Notes under the pieces: model-generated
Databases searched by the model: none
Seen by the model: only the letters and a program-made list of their open reading frames with translations
Told to the model about the DNA's origin: nothing
Position numbers and translations under genes: made by a program
Origin: RYN-428 sp035551995
Lineage (GTDB): Bacteria; Planctomycetota; Phycisphaerae; Tepidisphaerales; Tepidisphaeraceae
Direction: 5' to 3'
DNA: 64,000 nucleotides
Assembly: GCA_035551995.1 (NCBI GenBank)
Contig: DASZME010000087.1
Span: forward strand, 121,296-185,295
In this document: piece by piece, positions 43,871 through 52,365 of the stretch
Layout: each line of letters begins with the position of its first letter
Numbering within the stretch: position 1 is the first letter of the stretch

Positions 43871-45013
43871 TCACCAGCACGGGGGATCGCTGATCAGCGT
43901 GACCGCCGCGATCGCCCCGCCGAACCCGGCGGCGATGGCGGCGCTTCGGCGAATGGGTCGCCGGTGCAGATCGGAGCGCAACGACACGTTTCGCGTCGCC
44001 AGCGGATCGCGCGTCGCGACGTTCGGCGGAACGATCCCGTCCCGATGACACAAACAGTTGATCGCCACCGAAACCAAACCGGCGGCGCCGAGGCTGTGGC
44101 CCAGTGCGCCTTTGTGGGAATAGACGCTTGGCGGATTATCGCAAAATTGCGGCAGGACTCTTTCGATCGCCGCCAGTTCGATCGGATCGTTGGCGATCGT
44201 GCCGGTGCCATGGGCGTGGATTAAATCGATCGGCCGGCCATCGATCACGCGATCGAGCATTCGGCCTAGCGTCAGGCCATCGGGATCGCCGGCGGTGAGA
44301 TGGCACGCATCGGCTCCCATCGCAAAACGCTCGACGGTCGGCCATGTTCGGGAGACATCGGCGCCGTCGTCTCGGGCTTCCAGACAGACCGCCGCCGCCG
44401 CTTCGGATATGACAAATCCGCTTCGCCGCCGATCGAAGGGCCGGCATCCGTGCCCCGCCGCCGCTATCACGCCAAGCCGGCGAAAGCTAGCCGCGAACAT
44501 CGGATGCAACGACGATTCGCAACCGACGACGATCACCCGGCGAGCCTCGCCCGACCGGATCATCATCGTTCCGCGAATCAGGGCGATAAGTCCGCTGGCG
44601 CATGCGCCGGAGACCGTGAGACGCGGGCCACCGATTCCAAGATCCGACGCGACCGCAGTTGCTGTCTCGGCAAGTCCAAAGGCAAAGTGCGATCCGGCAT
44701 CGGCGGTTAACACTTCCCGCGAATCGCGCTCGTCGCGCGCCTTCAGCCAGAAATCGACCGGCCCTTTGCTGGTGCCAACGATGAGTGCGGCGGATCGAAT
44801 TTCATCGTCGCGCCATCGAGCGTCGATAACGGCCTCGCGCGCGACGCGGCAACCAAGCACGGCGACGCGCGCTTGATCGCCAGCGTTCACGCCAGGAAGA
44901 CTTGACGTCTCGACGACGCCGCCGCGGGCGCACACTTCTCGCCAGGTGACTTCCCGGCAATTGCCGAGCGCGGTGGAGAGGCCGACGCCCGTAATGATCG
45001 GGTCACGCGGCAC
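43871..45013 (-). CDS. Beta-ketoacyl-ACP synthase (FabF-like thiolase fold)
   Basis: 380 residues. The Cys-His-His triad of the KAS I/II group is intact: nucleophile Cys138 in SGACASG, His268 in HAHGTGTIAND, and Lys301/His306 in SHKGALGHSLGAAGL. It condenses acyl-ACP with malonyl-ACP. The protein is about 30 residues shorter than FabF and diverged at the N-terminus, so it is probably a specialised enzyme and not the housekeeping one. It begins 108 bases after the stop of bioB in the same direction. That suggests a possible role in making a pimeloyl-type precursor, which is inference. The GTG start has no obvious ribosome-binding site. It converges with the TMTC-like gene, one base between stops. 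Confidence 0.87.
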   Translation of the reverse strand: MPRDPIITGVGLSTALGNCREVTWREVCARGGVVETSSLPGVNAGDQARVAVLGCRVAREAVIDARWRDDEIRSAALIVGTSKGPVDFWLKARDERDSREVLTADAGSHFAFGLAETATAVASDLGIGGPRLTVSGACASGLIALIRGTMMIRSGEARRVIVVGCESSLHPMFAASFRRLGVIAAAGHGCRPFDRRRSGFVISEAAAAVCLEARDDGADVSRTWPTVERFAMGADACHLTAGDPDGLTLGRMLDRVIDGRPIDLIHAHGTGTIANDPIELAAIERVLPQFCDNPPSVYSHKGALGHSLGAAGLVSVAINCLCHRDGIVPPNVATRDPLATRNVSLRSDLHRRPIRRSAAIAAGFGGAIAAVTLISDPPCW

Positions 45014-45121
45014 GGGGATGGGGGAAAAATAATTGCATGAATCACAACGAAATCGCAGGAGCCGACGCGACGAAGTTGACGGCGGATTTCGCGCATCGGC
45101 GCCGATGGGAAGAATTCCGTC

Positions 45122-46255
45122 TTATCGCCGTTCATGCGGGAAATGCGCGGCTACATCGCATTGGCTTTTTGCGCACGCGTCCATTGAATCCGCTTCGCGT
45201 TTCGAATTTTCGGCCCCGCTCCGCGCCGCCTCATTCTTAAACGCCATCCGCGGCTTCAGCCCCAGCACGTTCAATAATTCCCGGTCGGCGTCGTAATCGG
45301 GCGACGGCACCGCACGGGTCAACATCTGCCTTGTCTCGCTGGAAAAAATCGAATTGGCGCCGGCCATGAAACACAACGCCTGATCGCTGAGTGACAGCTT
45401 CGCCCGCCCTGCCGACAGACGAACCACCGACGCCGGCATTAACATTCTCGCGACGGCGATCATCCGCACCGTCTCCCACACCGGCACATCCGCTTCCCCG
45501 GCCATCGGAGTGCCGGCGACCTTAGACAACACGTTGACCGGAACCGATTCGGGATGCGGGTCGAGCGTGGCCAGCGTGTGCAGCATCGAAATGCGGTCGG
45601 CGTCCGTTTCGCCAAGCCCCATGATGCCGCCGCTGCAGACGGTCACGCTGGTTTTGCGGACGGCGGCGATCGTGTCGAGGCGATCGTCGTAGGTTCGCGT
45701 CGTGATGATCTTTCCGTAATGCTCGCGCGAGGTGTCGAGGTTGTGGTTGTAGGCGTACAGGCCGGCGTCCTCGAGGCGCTTGGCCTGATCTTCGGTAAGC
45801 ATGCCGAGCGTGCAGCAGACTTCAACGCCGATGGCGGTGACGTCGGTCACCATTTCGAGCACGCGATCGAATTGTTTATTGTCCCGTACTTCCCGCCACG
45901 CCGCCCCCATGCAGACCCTGCTCACCCCCGCTTCCTTTGCTCGGCGGGCGATGGCCAAAACTTCTTCTTTTTCCATCAGCGGCGACGCTTTCACTTCCGT
46001 CCGATAGCGCGACGATTGCGAGCAATAGCTGCAGTCTTCCGGGCACCCGCCGGTCTTGATGGAGATCAGCTTGCAGACCTGGATTTCGGCCGGATCGTGA
46101 TAACGGCGATGCACGGACTGGGCCTGGAAGACCAGTTCCATGAGCGGCGTTTTGAAGAGGGCGGCGATTTCATCCCGCGTCCAGTCTTGGCGAATTGCGC
46201 AACTGGATTGGGTTGCCCCCCCGCCGTCACTTCCGCCAACAGCTTCACTGCGCAC
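45122..46255 (-). CDS. bioB: Biotin synthase
   Basis: 377 residues. Converts dethiobiotin to biotin with S-adenosylmethionine and two iron-sulfur clusters. The radical SAM motif is CPEDCSYC (Cys71, Cys75, Cys78) in KTGGCPEDCSYCSQSSRY. Other signatures are VCMGAAWREVRDNKQF, YNHNLDTSREHYGKIITTRT, VCSGGIMGLGE and LSAGRAKLSLSDQALCFMAG; the Cys and Arg ligands of the 2Fe-2S cluster are in place. The GTG start at 46255 has AGGAG five bases upstream. About 40 residues after the family's normal end are extra. It sits between three tiny exported proteins and a ketoacyl synthase; bioA, bioD and bioF are not in the window. Confidence 0.96.
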   Translation of the reverse strand: MRSEAVGGSDGGGATQSSCAIRQDWTRDEIAALFKTPLMELVFQAQSVHRRYHDPAEIQVCKLISIKTGGCPEDCSYCSQSSRYRTEVKASPLMEKEEVLAIARRAKEAGVSRVCMGAAWREVRDNKQFDRVLEMVTDVTAIGVEVCCTLGMLTEDQAKRLEDAGLYAYNHNLDTSREHYGKIITTRTYDDRLDTIAAVRKTSVTVCSGGIMGLGETDADRISMLHTLATLDPHPESVPVNVLSKVAGTPMAGEADVPVWETVRMIAVARMLMPASVVRLSAGRAKLSLSDQALCFMAGANSIFSSETRQMLTRAVPSPDYDADRELLNVLGLKPRMAFKNEAARSGAENSKREADSMDACAKSQCDVAAHFPHERR

Positions 46256-46263
46256 GGAAACTC

Positions 46264-46566
46264 CTATCGCTTTAGATTCGAGATCGCCTTGGCGAAGGCG
46301 TTTTGAACGGGCTGCGCGTCCTGAAGGAGCAGGGTTTTGCGCGTGGGGTCAAACGTGAAGACCGCCATGATCCCGCTGCGCCCTTCGGTCACGTATAGCG
46401 CGTCCCCGCCGCCGACGGCGGTTGCGGTCTGCATTTGAAAGTCGCTGTTGTCTTTCACGGAATTGTACGATGCCGTCACCGGCGAAGGCGCGAGGATATT
46501 GGCCACCGCGAGAATCACCGCCGACAGCGTCAGGACGCCGATCGTGAATGTTTTTTTGTCTAACAT
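46264..46566 (-). CDS. Small exported or membrane-anchored protein (100 residues)
   Basis: A single N-terminal hydrophobic segment (FTIGVLTLSAVILAVANILA) is followed by a ~65-residue beta-rich domain (GGGDALYVTEGRSGIMAVFT, FDPTRKTLLLQDAQP). The pattern aligns with that of the next upstream small protein (46618-46896), so the two look like tandem paralogues. AGGTG lies five bases before the ATG. The stop is eight bases before the bioB start, so it is co-transcribed and probably coupled to bioB. I recognise no family. Confidence 0.75.
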   Translation of the reverse strand: MLDKKTFTIGVLTLSAVILAVANILAPSPVTASYNSVKDNSDFQMQTATAVGGGDALYVTEGRSGIMAVFTFDPTRKTLLLQDAQPVQNAFAKAISNLKR

Positions 46567-46617
46567 GATATCACCTGTCGATTAGAAATTGAGAAGAATG
46601 AACTGTCTCGTGAAACG

Positions 46618-46896
46618 TCATTTCTTACTGAAGATGCGATTCAAGTCGATCGGCGGCATGTCTTGGAAACGCGTGCCGTCGAAGGTGCGAAGGGAGAGCA
46701 ACTGGTTGCGCGTATCGAGGATGTAAACGGCGCCGCCGGGCAACCCCTGGACTTCACCGGGAATCATGAGGTATTCCGATGCCTTGCCCATGGCGGGTCT
46801 GATTTGGCCGTGGGCTATCGGCGTGAGCCGAAAGCATAAGCTCGCCAGCAAAAGCACGTTCAACAGTCCCATCGCGAAGATGGTTTTGGATCGCAT
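46618..46896 (-). CDS. Small exported protein (92 residues), paralogue of its neighbour
   Basis: Signal peptide or anchor (AMGLLNVLLLASLCFRLTPI ending AHG) then a short domain (PGGAVYILDTRNQLLSLRTF, DGTRFQDMPPIDLNRIF). It shares the order hydrophobic segment, DFQM/EYLM-like strand, GG-AVYI strand and FD-R turn with the 46264-46566 product. This resembles one blade of a beta propeller, but that is speculative. It is in the same operon, 51 bases upstream of that gene. Confidence 0.72.
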   Translation of the reverse strand: MRSKTIFAMGLLNVLLLASLCFRLTPIAHGQIRPAMGKASEYLMIPGEVQGLPGGAVYILDTRNQLLSLRTFDGTRFQDMPPIDLNRIFSKK

Positions 46897-46928
46897 GTCG
46901 GCTCCTTTGGTTGGGGGGAAATTTAGTT

Positions 46929-47183
46929 TTAATCCAAGTGTGAGCGCTTGGCGTCCTTGAACATCACGGAAATGCCGATAATGCCCAGCAGGCCAAACAG
47001 CATGTAGTATTGCGCGCCGCCGGCGTCGAGGATGACCCGCTCATGATATCCCTCGAGCCGGGCGTCATTTTTCAAATCGTCGGCCCGCGCGGCGGCGCCG
47101 GCGCCGATGACCGGAAACACGACGCTGCCCAGACTCAGAGCGGCCGCGAGAAATCGAGTTTTGGCGCCGATGCGTGATTTCAT
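46929..47183 (-). CDS. Small bitopic protein (84 residues)
   Basis: From the ATG at 47183: signal peptide (FLAAALSLGSVVFPVIGAG, cleaved after AARA), a short polar stretch (NDARLEGYHERVILDAGGAQ) and a C-terminal membrane span (YYMLFGLLGIIGISVMF) with a basic end. An ATG 12 bases earlier is possible. It begins eight bases after the stop of the HYExAFE gene, so the two are in one operon with the other small genes and bioB. No known family. Confidence 0.72.
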   Translation of the reverse strand: MKSRIGAKTRFLAAALSLGSVVFPVIGAGAAARADDLKNDARLEGYHERVILDAGGAQYYMLFGLLGIIGISVMFKDAKRSHLD

Positions 47184-47191
47184 GATGTTTA

Positions 47192-47689
47192 TCATAACCA
47201 GTTGTCGATCGGTCGGGCAAGTGAGCGAAAATCCTCCGCCGGGAGACTGACCGTCTCCCACTTAACCGATCGGCGGCGCATGTGATTGCGATATTCGCCA
47301 AGGTCGATTCCCATCATCCAATACCATCGTCCCTTGTGTTCGAACATCCCGGTTTCGGGCGTCAGGGGCGGCTCGATCCAATAGATGAAAGTGAAAACCG
47401 CCTTGTATCCTTCGCCGAAAACCTGCTCCCATTGCATCAGGTCGGTCACGTCCTGTTCGGTCGCCCAGGTTTCGAAAGAACTGCGGCCCGATCCCTTTCT
47501 GGCCTGTCTTCCCTTGACGTCGACGAGCAGATTCGGCCCGTTCTTACTGTAAACGACGAAATCGAAACTCTTCAGTTTTGCATTGGCGAAAAGCGCTTTT
47601 TTTGCCTCGTCCACCGCGACGCAGGGAATGCCGCGCTCGCGAAGAAACGCTTCGAACGCGGCTTCGTAATGAACGGTTCTGTCCGCCAT
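47192..47689 (-). CDS. HYExAFE family protein, nuclease-like
   Basis: 165 residues from the ATG at 47689; the longer frame runs into the divergent rsmD and is not supported. The name motif HYEAAFEAFL is at residues 7-16. A PD-(D/E)XK-like arrangement follows: Glu9, Asp43 in KSFDFVVYS, and Asp57-x-Lys59 in NLLVDVKGR. The family is common in planctomycetes and has no established function that I know. The pattern suggests a metal-dependent nuclease or a relic of one. It heads a minus-strand operon that continues through three small proteins to bioB, and is divergent from rsmD with 49 bases between starts. Confidence 0.85.
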   Translation of the reverse strand: MADRTVHYEAAFEAFLRERGIPCVAVDEAKKALFANAKLKSFDFVVYSKNGPNLLVDVKGRQARKGSGRSSFETWATEQDVTDLMQWEQVFGEGYKAVFTFIYWIEPPLTPETGMFEHKGRWYWMMGIDLGEYRNHMRRRSVKWETVSLPAEDFRSLARPIDNWL

Positions 47690-47738
47690 GCCGATGCATT
47701 CTAGCAAACGAACCGGTGTTTCCGCTACATTGCAATGA

Positions 47739-48302
47739 ATGCGAATTATCGCCGGGAAACATCGCGGGCGAAATCTTCTGCCGCCGCTGGGAGACGTGAC
47801 CCGGCCGATCACCGATCGCGCAAAGCAATCACTTTTCGATATTCTCGCGCCGACGTTGGAGGATGCACGGGTTTACGACTGCTTTGCCGGCACGGGAAGC
47901 ATGGGGTTGGAATGCCTCAGCCGCGGAGCGGCGGCCGTTAAGTTTTTCGAAGCCGATCGTTCCGCGATCGAGCGCCTGAAGAAAAATATCGCCGCCATGG
48001 ACGATGAACATCGATGCCGGATCATCGCCGGCGACCTGTTCAAATGGTTCGCGCAAGCGCCGGCGCCGGACGCGAAAGATCGCGGCGACATCATTTTTCT
48101 CGATCCCCCCTATCGTTTTTTGCGCGAGCGCCCGGCGGACCTGCAAACGCTTGCCGGAGTTTTTGTGTCGGCTCATCTCGCCGCGGATGGGGCGGTGATC
48201 TTTCGCCACGACGCCGCCGATGCGCTGGAGCTTCCGGGTCTAAAGCGTTACGATTTGCGCGAGTATGGCGGAATGCAGTTGGAATTCATGACCTGCGCCT
48301 GA
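47739..48302 (+). CDS. rsmD: 16S rRNA (guanine966-N2)-methyltransferase
   Basis: 187 residues. Methylates G966 of 16S rRNA in the assembled small subunit. Start signature MRIIAGKHRGRNLLPP, the RPITDRAKQSLFDIL motif, SAM-binding VYDCFAGTGSMGLECLSRGA and catalytic IIFLDPPY are all present. Length is normal. It is followed after nine bases by a DUF58 gene on the same strand. It faces away from the HYExAFE operon. Confidence 0.95.
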   Translation: MRIIAGKHRGRNLLPPLGDVTRPITDRAKQSLFDILAPTLEDARVYDCFAGTGSMGLECLSRGAAAVKFFEADRSAIERLKKNIAAMDDEHRCRIIAGDLFKWFAQAPAPDAKDRGDIIFLDPPYRFLRERPADLQTLAGVFVSAHLAADGAVIFRHDAADALELPGLKRYDLREYGGMQLEFMTCA

Positions 48303-48311
48303 TCTTCACCG

Positions 48312-49184
48312 ATGCCCATCAAATATCAATTTTTCGATCCCGCCGACGCCGCCAAGGTCAGCAAGCTTCAATTCATGGCCCGCCAGGTGGTAGAGGGCGT
48401 CATTACCGGCCAGCACAAGAGCCCGCACAAGGGTTTCAGCGTCGAATTCGCTGAGCATCGCGAGTACATGCCGGGCGACGAAATCCGCCATATGGATTGG
48501 CGCGCCTATGCCCGGAGCGATCGCTATTACGTCAAGCTTTACGAGCAGGAAACCAACCTGCGCGCCACGCTGGTTCTCGACACCAGCGGCTCCATGCGCT
48601 TCGGAGAAAAATTCGACTACGCCCGCAAGGTAGCCGCCTGCCTGGCGTATCTTCTTTCCACGCAGCAGGACCTTGCCGGCATGTCGGCGATCGACGCGGC
48701 GGTTCGCTGGGAAATGCCGCCGGGATCATCCCCGTCTCACCTTGACCGGATGTTCAAGGCGATGGAGGCGCTCGAGCCGGGAAACTCGACGGATCTCGCC
48801 AATCAGCTTCACGGGTTGGCCGAGCGGCTCCCCCGCCGCAGCATGGTCATTTTGCTGACCGATCTGTGGGTCGAGCCGGCCGATCTGGTGAAGGCTCTGC
48901 AGCATCTTCGCTATCGAAAGCATCAGGGAATGGTGCTGCACATTCTGGATCGGGCGGAGATCGATCTGCCCTATGATCGAATGCTGACGTTTCAGGATTT
49001 GGAGACGAACGAAAAAATTCAGGTTGACCCGCGCGATCTGCGCGACACTTACAAGCAGGAAGTAGAAAAATTCATCACCGCGGTTCGCAAAGCCTGCACG
49101 GATTCCGACGTGGAATATCACGAGATGTTCACCGACGTTCCCTGCGATCGGGCACTGGTGAGGTTGATGTCGCGGAGAAGTTGA
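48312..49184 (+). CDS. DUF58 protein (MoxR-associated)
   Basis: 290 residues, no membrane span. Family hallmarks are GQHKSPHKGFSVEFAEHREY, the DIRHMDW-type signature (here PGDEIRHMDWRAYARSDRYY), a vWA-like MIDAS motif VLDTSGSM, and HQGMVLHILDRAEIDLPY. DUF58 proteins work with a MoxR-type AAA ATPase and BatA-like vWA proteins in envelope stress tolerance. The BatA-like gene is next downstream. The MoxR ATPase is not in the window. Confidence 0.92.
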   Translation: MPIKYQFFDPADAAKVSKLQFMARQVVEGVITGQHKSPHKGFSVEFAEHREYMPGDEIRHMDWRAYARSDRYYVKLYEQETNLRATLVLDTSGSMRFGEKFDYARKVAACLAYLLSTQQDLAGMSAIDAAVRWEMPPGSSPSHLDRMFKAMEALEPGNSTDLANQLHGLAERLPRRSMVILLTDLWVEPADLVKALQHLRYRKHQGMVLHILDRAEIDLPYDRMLTFQDLETNEKIQVDPRDLRDTYKQEVEKFITAVRKACTDSDVEYHEMFTDVPCDRALVRLMSRRS

Positions 49185-49278
49185 CGACGCGAAGAACGGA
49201 GAACAAAAGGGGCCGTTACCGGATCAGGTTTTGATTCGGATTTGAGTTCCTTGTTTCGGCTTTCGGGTTTTTCCGGCT

Positions 49279-51414
49279 ATGGGTCTTACCTTCCTTTTCT
49301 CCGGCGCCCTCCTCGCACTGCCTCTCGCGGGGCTGCCGGTGTTATTGCATCTGCTCTATCAAAAAAAATCGCCGGTGGTGTTTTTCAGCACGATCCGATT
49401 TATCAAGGCGAGCGTGCAGCGAACCGCCGCCCGCAAGCGCGTTCAGAAATGGCTCCTGCTGGCCGTCCGTGTGATCCTGCTGGCGATTTTGATCGCGGCG
49501 GTCGCGCAGCCGGCCAAGCTTCTCAGCGGCGGATGGGCGGCGCCGGGCAAGTCTTCGATCGCGGCGATCGTCGTCGATACGAGCTATTCGATGCAGCTTC
49601 TGGATCATCACGAGCCGTTGCTGGCCAAGGCCGACACGGCGGTGCGGGAACTGCTGGGCAGTCAGCTTGCCAACACAAAAGTGGCGATTTTTCGCAGTCC
49701 AAATTTGCCGCCGGGCCAGACCGAACAACTTCATGCCGCGGGGGAAATCTTAGCCGAGTGGGCCCCGCTCGCGCCGCAGGCCAATCCCCGGCCGCTGGTC
49801 GATCGCGTGGCGGCGGCCGCCGATCTGCTCGAACGGCAACACGCCGAGGATAAATGGCTCGTCGTCATCTCCGATTTTCAGCGCCACGAATTCCCCGGCG
49901 AGATGACGCAGCCGAAAGGCGTTCATCTCGTGATGATCGATCTGCATCCCGACGATCCGCGTAACGCCGGCGTCAGCAAGGTATCGATCGATCCCGCCCA
50001 GCCCACCGTCGGCATCGGGAGCGAAGCGGTGGTCGATGTGACGGGCCGGCCGAACACGTCGCGCGCGGTAAGCGTTTCGATCGCGAGCGTCGCCGACAAG
50101 AAGCTGCTTGACGGCGGCGTGCAGGTGGCCAATCTCGACGCCGCCGGACATTCGCGGCTGCGCGTTCCGCTCCATCTGCCGGCTCAGCGGTGGATGATGC
50201 TGAAGGCGTCGTTTCAGGACGACGACGACATGGCATGGGATAACACGCGATCGCAGCTCATCGAAACCCCGCCGCAGCAGAGCGTGACGTTTCTCGGCAA
50301 TCCCGCCGCCGGGAATATGCAGCGCGCCGTCTGGCTGGCGCTCGATCCGAGCGAAGGAACGCATCCGGACGGCTGGTCGCTGAAAGTCAAGCAAGGAAAA
50401 GACATTTCTCCCGACGCCTCCGCGGCCGTCATGCTGGCCGACGAATGGCCCGACGCCGCTCATGTTGCCCGCCTGATCAGCTTCGTCCGCGGCGGCGGGA
50501 CGCTCGTCCTTTTTCTTCGTCCGGGGCTTGAAGAGACGTGGCCCAAACTGCCGGACAACCAGAAGGCGGCGTTGAAATCAATTCTCCCGTCGGAGCCGAT
50601 CGTGGTGAACGTGGCGCTATACAGCAGCGTCGCGGTGGCCGCACAGCAAGACCCGCTGTTGGCGGGTTTCGCCGACGAACGCTTTCAAATCCACAGCATG
50701 GTCGTGCGGAGAATCGTTCCGTTCTCCGGCGATCCACAAGCGACATTGCTGCTGAATTGTTTTCCCCGGGATCCCGGCCCCGGCCTGCATTCCCAAGGCC
50801 TCCTCTATCGCAAGCCCGTCGGCGCCGGCCAGGTCTACACGGTCGCGACTTTGCCCGGCGGGGATTATTCCAATATCGCCACGCACCCGCTGTTTTTGCC
50901 GTTGATGGTTCGGATGTGCCAGCGCTCCGCCGGTCGCGGCGATGCCCAGAACATCGAGCTTGGGCAATCCCTCACCCTCATCGGCCGCCAGTTTGAAGCG
51001 TTTGACAGCATGACCCTCCAGGGCCCCGCCGGCGACACGACCATCGTAAAAGCCAGCCACGCCGGCGGCGTCACGCAATTTCCATTTGGCGCGGCCAATG
51101 CTCCCGGCCTCTATTCCTGGCTGAAGCCGGGCGGCGCCGAGCCGATGGCCATCACGAATGTGCAGCTTCCTTCCAACGAGTCGGAACTGTTTTATTCGCC
51201 GCCGCCATCGCTGGTCGAGCCGGGGGACAATGTGATGATCGCGCGCTCCGTCGCGGAACTTCATACCAAAGTGGCGAACCTCGGTGAGCCGGAGCCGAAA
51301 TGGACGATGCCGATCGCGATCGTGTTGCTGATGTTGTGCGTGGAGGCGTTGATGGCCAGCCTGTCCCGGATTTGGAAGCCGATCAGTTTACGCGGGGTTT
51401 TGGCGGGAGCATGA
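49279..51414 (+). CDS. BatA-like membrane protein (aerotolerance N-terminal domain)
   Basis: 711 residues. The N-terminal aerotolerance domain has two spans (LFSGALLALPLAGLPVLLHL, WLLLAVRVILLAILIAAVAQ) with the typical LLYQKKSPVVFFSTIRFIK. Then follows a vWA domain with the MIDAS DTSYS and a large periplasmic part that includes a glutamine-amidotransferase-like segment (LISFVRGGGTLVLFLRPG). A final span is near the end (WTMPIAIVLLMLCVEALMAS). It is the partner of the DUF58 protein encoded 94 bases upstream, in the same transcript with rsmD. The precise role of such Bat-like sets is not settled. Confidence 0.9.
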   Translation: MGLTFLFSGALLALPLAGLPVLLHLLYQKKSPVVFFSTIRFIKASVQRTAARKRVQKWLLLAVRVILLAILIAAVAQPAKLLSGGWAAPGKSSIAAIVVDTSYSMQLLDHHEPLLAKADTAVRELLGSQLANTKVAIFRSPNLPPGQTEQLHAAGEILAEWAPLAPQANPRPLVDRVAAAADLLERQHAEDKWLVVISDFQRHEFPGEMTQPKGVHLVMIDLHPDDPRNAGVSKVSIDPAQPTVGIGSEAVVDVTGRPNTSRAVSVSIASVADKKLLDGGVQVANLDAAGHSRLRVPLHLPAQRWMMLKASFQDDDDMAWDNTRSQLIETPPQQSVTFLGNPAAGNMQRAVWLALDPSEGTHPDGWSLKVKQGKDISPDASAAVMLADEWPDAAHVARLISFVRGGGTLVLFLRPGLEETWPKLPDNQKAALKSILPSEPIVVNVALYSSVAVAAQQDPLLAGFADERFQIHSMVVRRIVPFSGDPQATLLLNCFPRDPGPGLHSQGLLYRKPVGAGQVYTVATLPGGDYSNIATHPLFLPLMVRMCQRSAGRGDAQNIELGQSLTLIGRQFEAFDSMTLQGPAGDTTIVKASHAGGVTQFPFGAANAPGLYSWLKPGGAEPMAITNVQLPSNESELFYSPPPSLVEPGDNVMIARSVAELHTKVANLGEPEPKWTMPIAIVLLMLCVEALMASLSRIWKPISLRGVLAGA

Positions 51415-51424
51415 CCGCCGTGGC

Positions 51425-51637
51425 TCAAACCGTTTCGTCTGATGTGATCGCGTTTTCTTCCGGCTGATCCGTAAATTTCTTTTGCCGGCTCTCCGCCTCG
51501 GCCCGCTTGATCGCAAGAATGTCGTAGCCGTTGGCGGCGTATCGCTTTCGCCGCTCCCACCAGGCACGAATCTGACCGCGCGACATCCAAATACTGAACG
51601 GCGCCAGCGCGAGGCAAATTCCCTCCGCGATAATCAC
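51425..51637 (-). CDS. Possible fragment of a membrane protein (70 residues)
   Basis: A GTG-started frame with one hydrophobic stretch (IIAEGICLALAPFSIWM) and a charged tail (RAWWERRKRYAANGYDILAI, KRAEAESRQKKF). It reads like the C-terminus of a larger membrane protein. Its 5' end coincides with the point where the PiT-type remnant on the other strand begins. No ribosome-binding site is seen. Probably a truncated gene left by a rearrangement. Confidence 0.4.
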   Translation of the reverse strand: MIIAEGICLALAPFSIWMSRGQIRAWWERRKRYAANGYDILAIKRAEAESRQKKFTDQPEENAITSDETV

Positions 51638-52203
51638 AGAAGCTGATCACCGATCCCACGGAAGACAAAGCCCTGACCGACTACAAAAAGCAACTCACCG
51701 GCGCCACCCAGTATATCCCTCTGTGGGTGAAGGTCGCCGTCGCGCTGGCGCTTGGCCTGGGCACGATGATCGGCTGGAAGCGCATCGTCACCACCGTCGG
51801 GGAAAAAATCGGAAAGGAACATCTCACCTACGCGCAGGGCGCGTCGGCCGAACTTGTGGCCATGCTGACCATCGGCGCCGCCGACATGTTCGGCCTGCCG
51901 GTCAGCACGACCCACGTTCTGTCGTCCGGGGTCGCCGGGACCATGGCGGCGAACCATTCGGGCCTGCAGATGAACACCCTGCGAAACCTGTTGCTGGCGT
52001 GGGTGCTGACGCTCCCGGTGTGCATTCTGCTGGGCGCCGGCACCTTCTCGGCCGGCTTGTTCCTGATTTTTACCAGCCCGCTATCCAAGATATTGTTCGT
52101 CGCCGGGCTGATCGTCGTTCTCCTGGTTGTCTGGCGGCTGTGGCGCGCGTTCGCCAGCCGCATCGCCGACCAATCGCCGAGCCGAAGCCTCGCGGCTGCG
52201 TGA
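51634..52203 (+). pseudogene. C-terminal fragment of a PiT-type phosphate transporter
   Basis: The frame is open from the stop at 51631-51633 and reads LWVKVAVALALGLGTMIGWK, VTTVGEKIGKEHLTYAQGAS, LPVSTTHVLSSGVAGTMAAN, then LRNLLLAWVLTLPVCILLGA and a last span. These are the second half-motifs of PiT (PF01384) transporters, including the GxxSTTHV signature. The family needs about 400-500 residues with a first repeat; only about 190 codons remain and no start with a ribosome-binding site exists. It is therefore a 5'-truncated gene. Confidence 0.75.
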
Positions 52204-52219
52204 AGCGCAATCATTTTCA

Positions 52220-52361
52220 TTCCTCCCGAAAAAGATGCGTCATTGCGAATGACAAGGTGTTGCGTAATCAGCGAATTCTTGTTCTGATGCGCCCATTCAT
52301 CCGCCGATAATTTCTCGGCGGATTTCGGAACAGGTTAGTCGCAAATCATTTTCGGGAGGAA
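52220..52361 (+). promoter_or_regulatory. Leader with a long-range inverted repeat over the ribosome-binding site
   Basis: TTCCTCCCGAAAA (52220-52232) is perfectly complementary to TTTTCGGGAGGAA (52349-52361). The second arm contains the GGGAGG that serves the ATG at 52366. Between the arms is an independent hairpin, ATCCGCCGA/TCGGCGGAT (52299-52323). Pairing of the outer arms would hide the ribosome-binding site. This is a possible translational switch, if the transcript begins upstream of 52220. Confidence 0.45.
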
Positions 52362-52365
52362 AACC

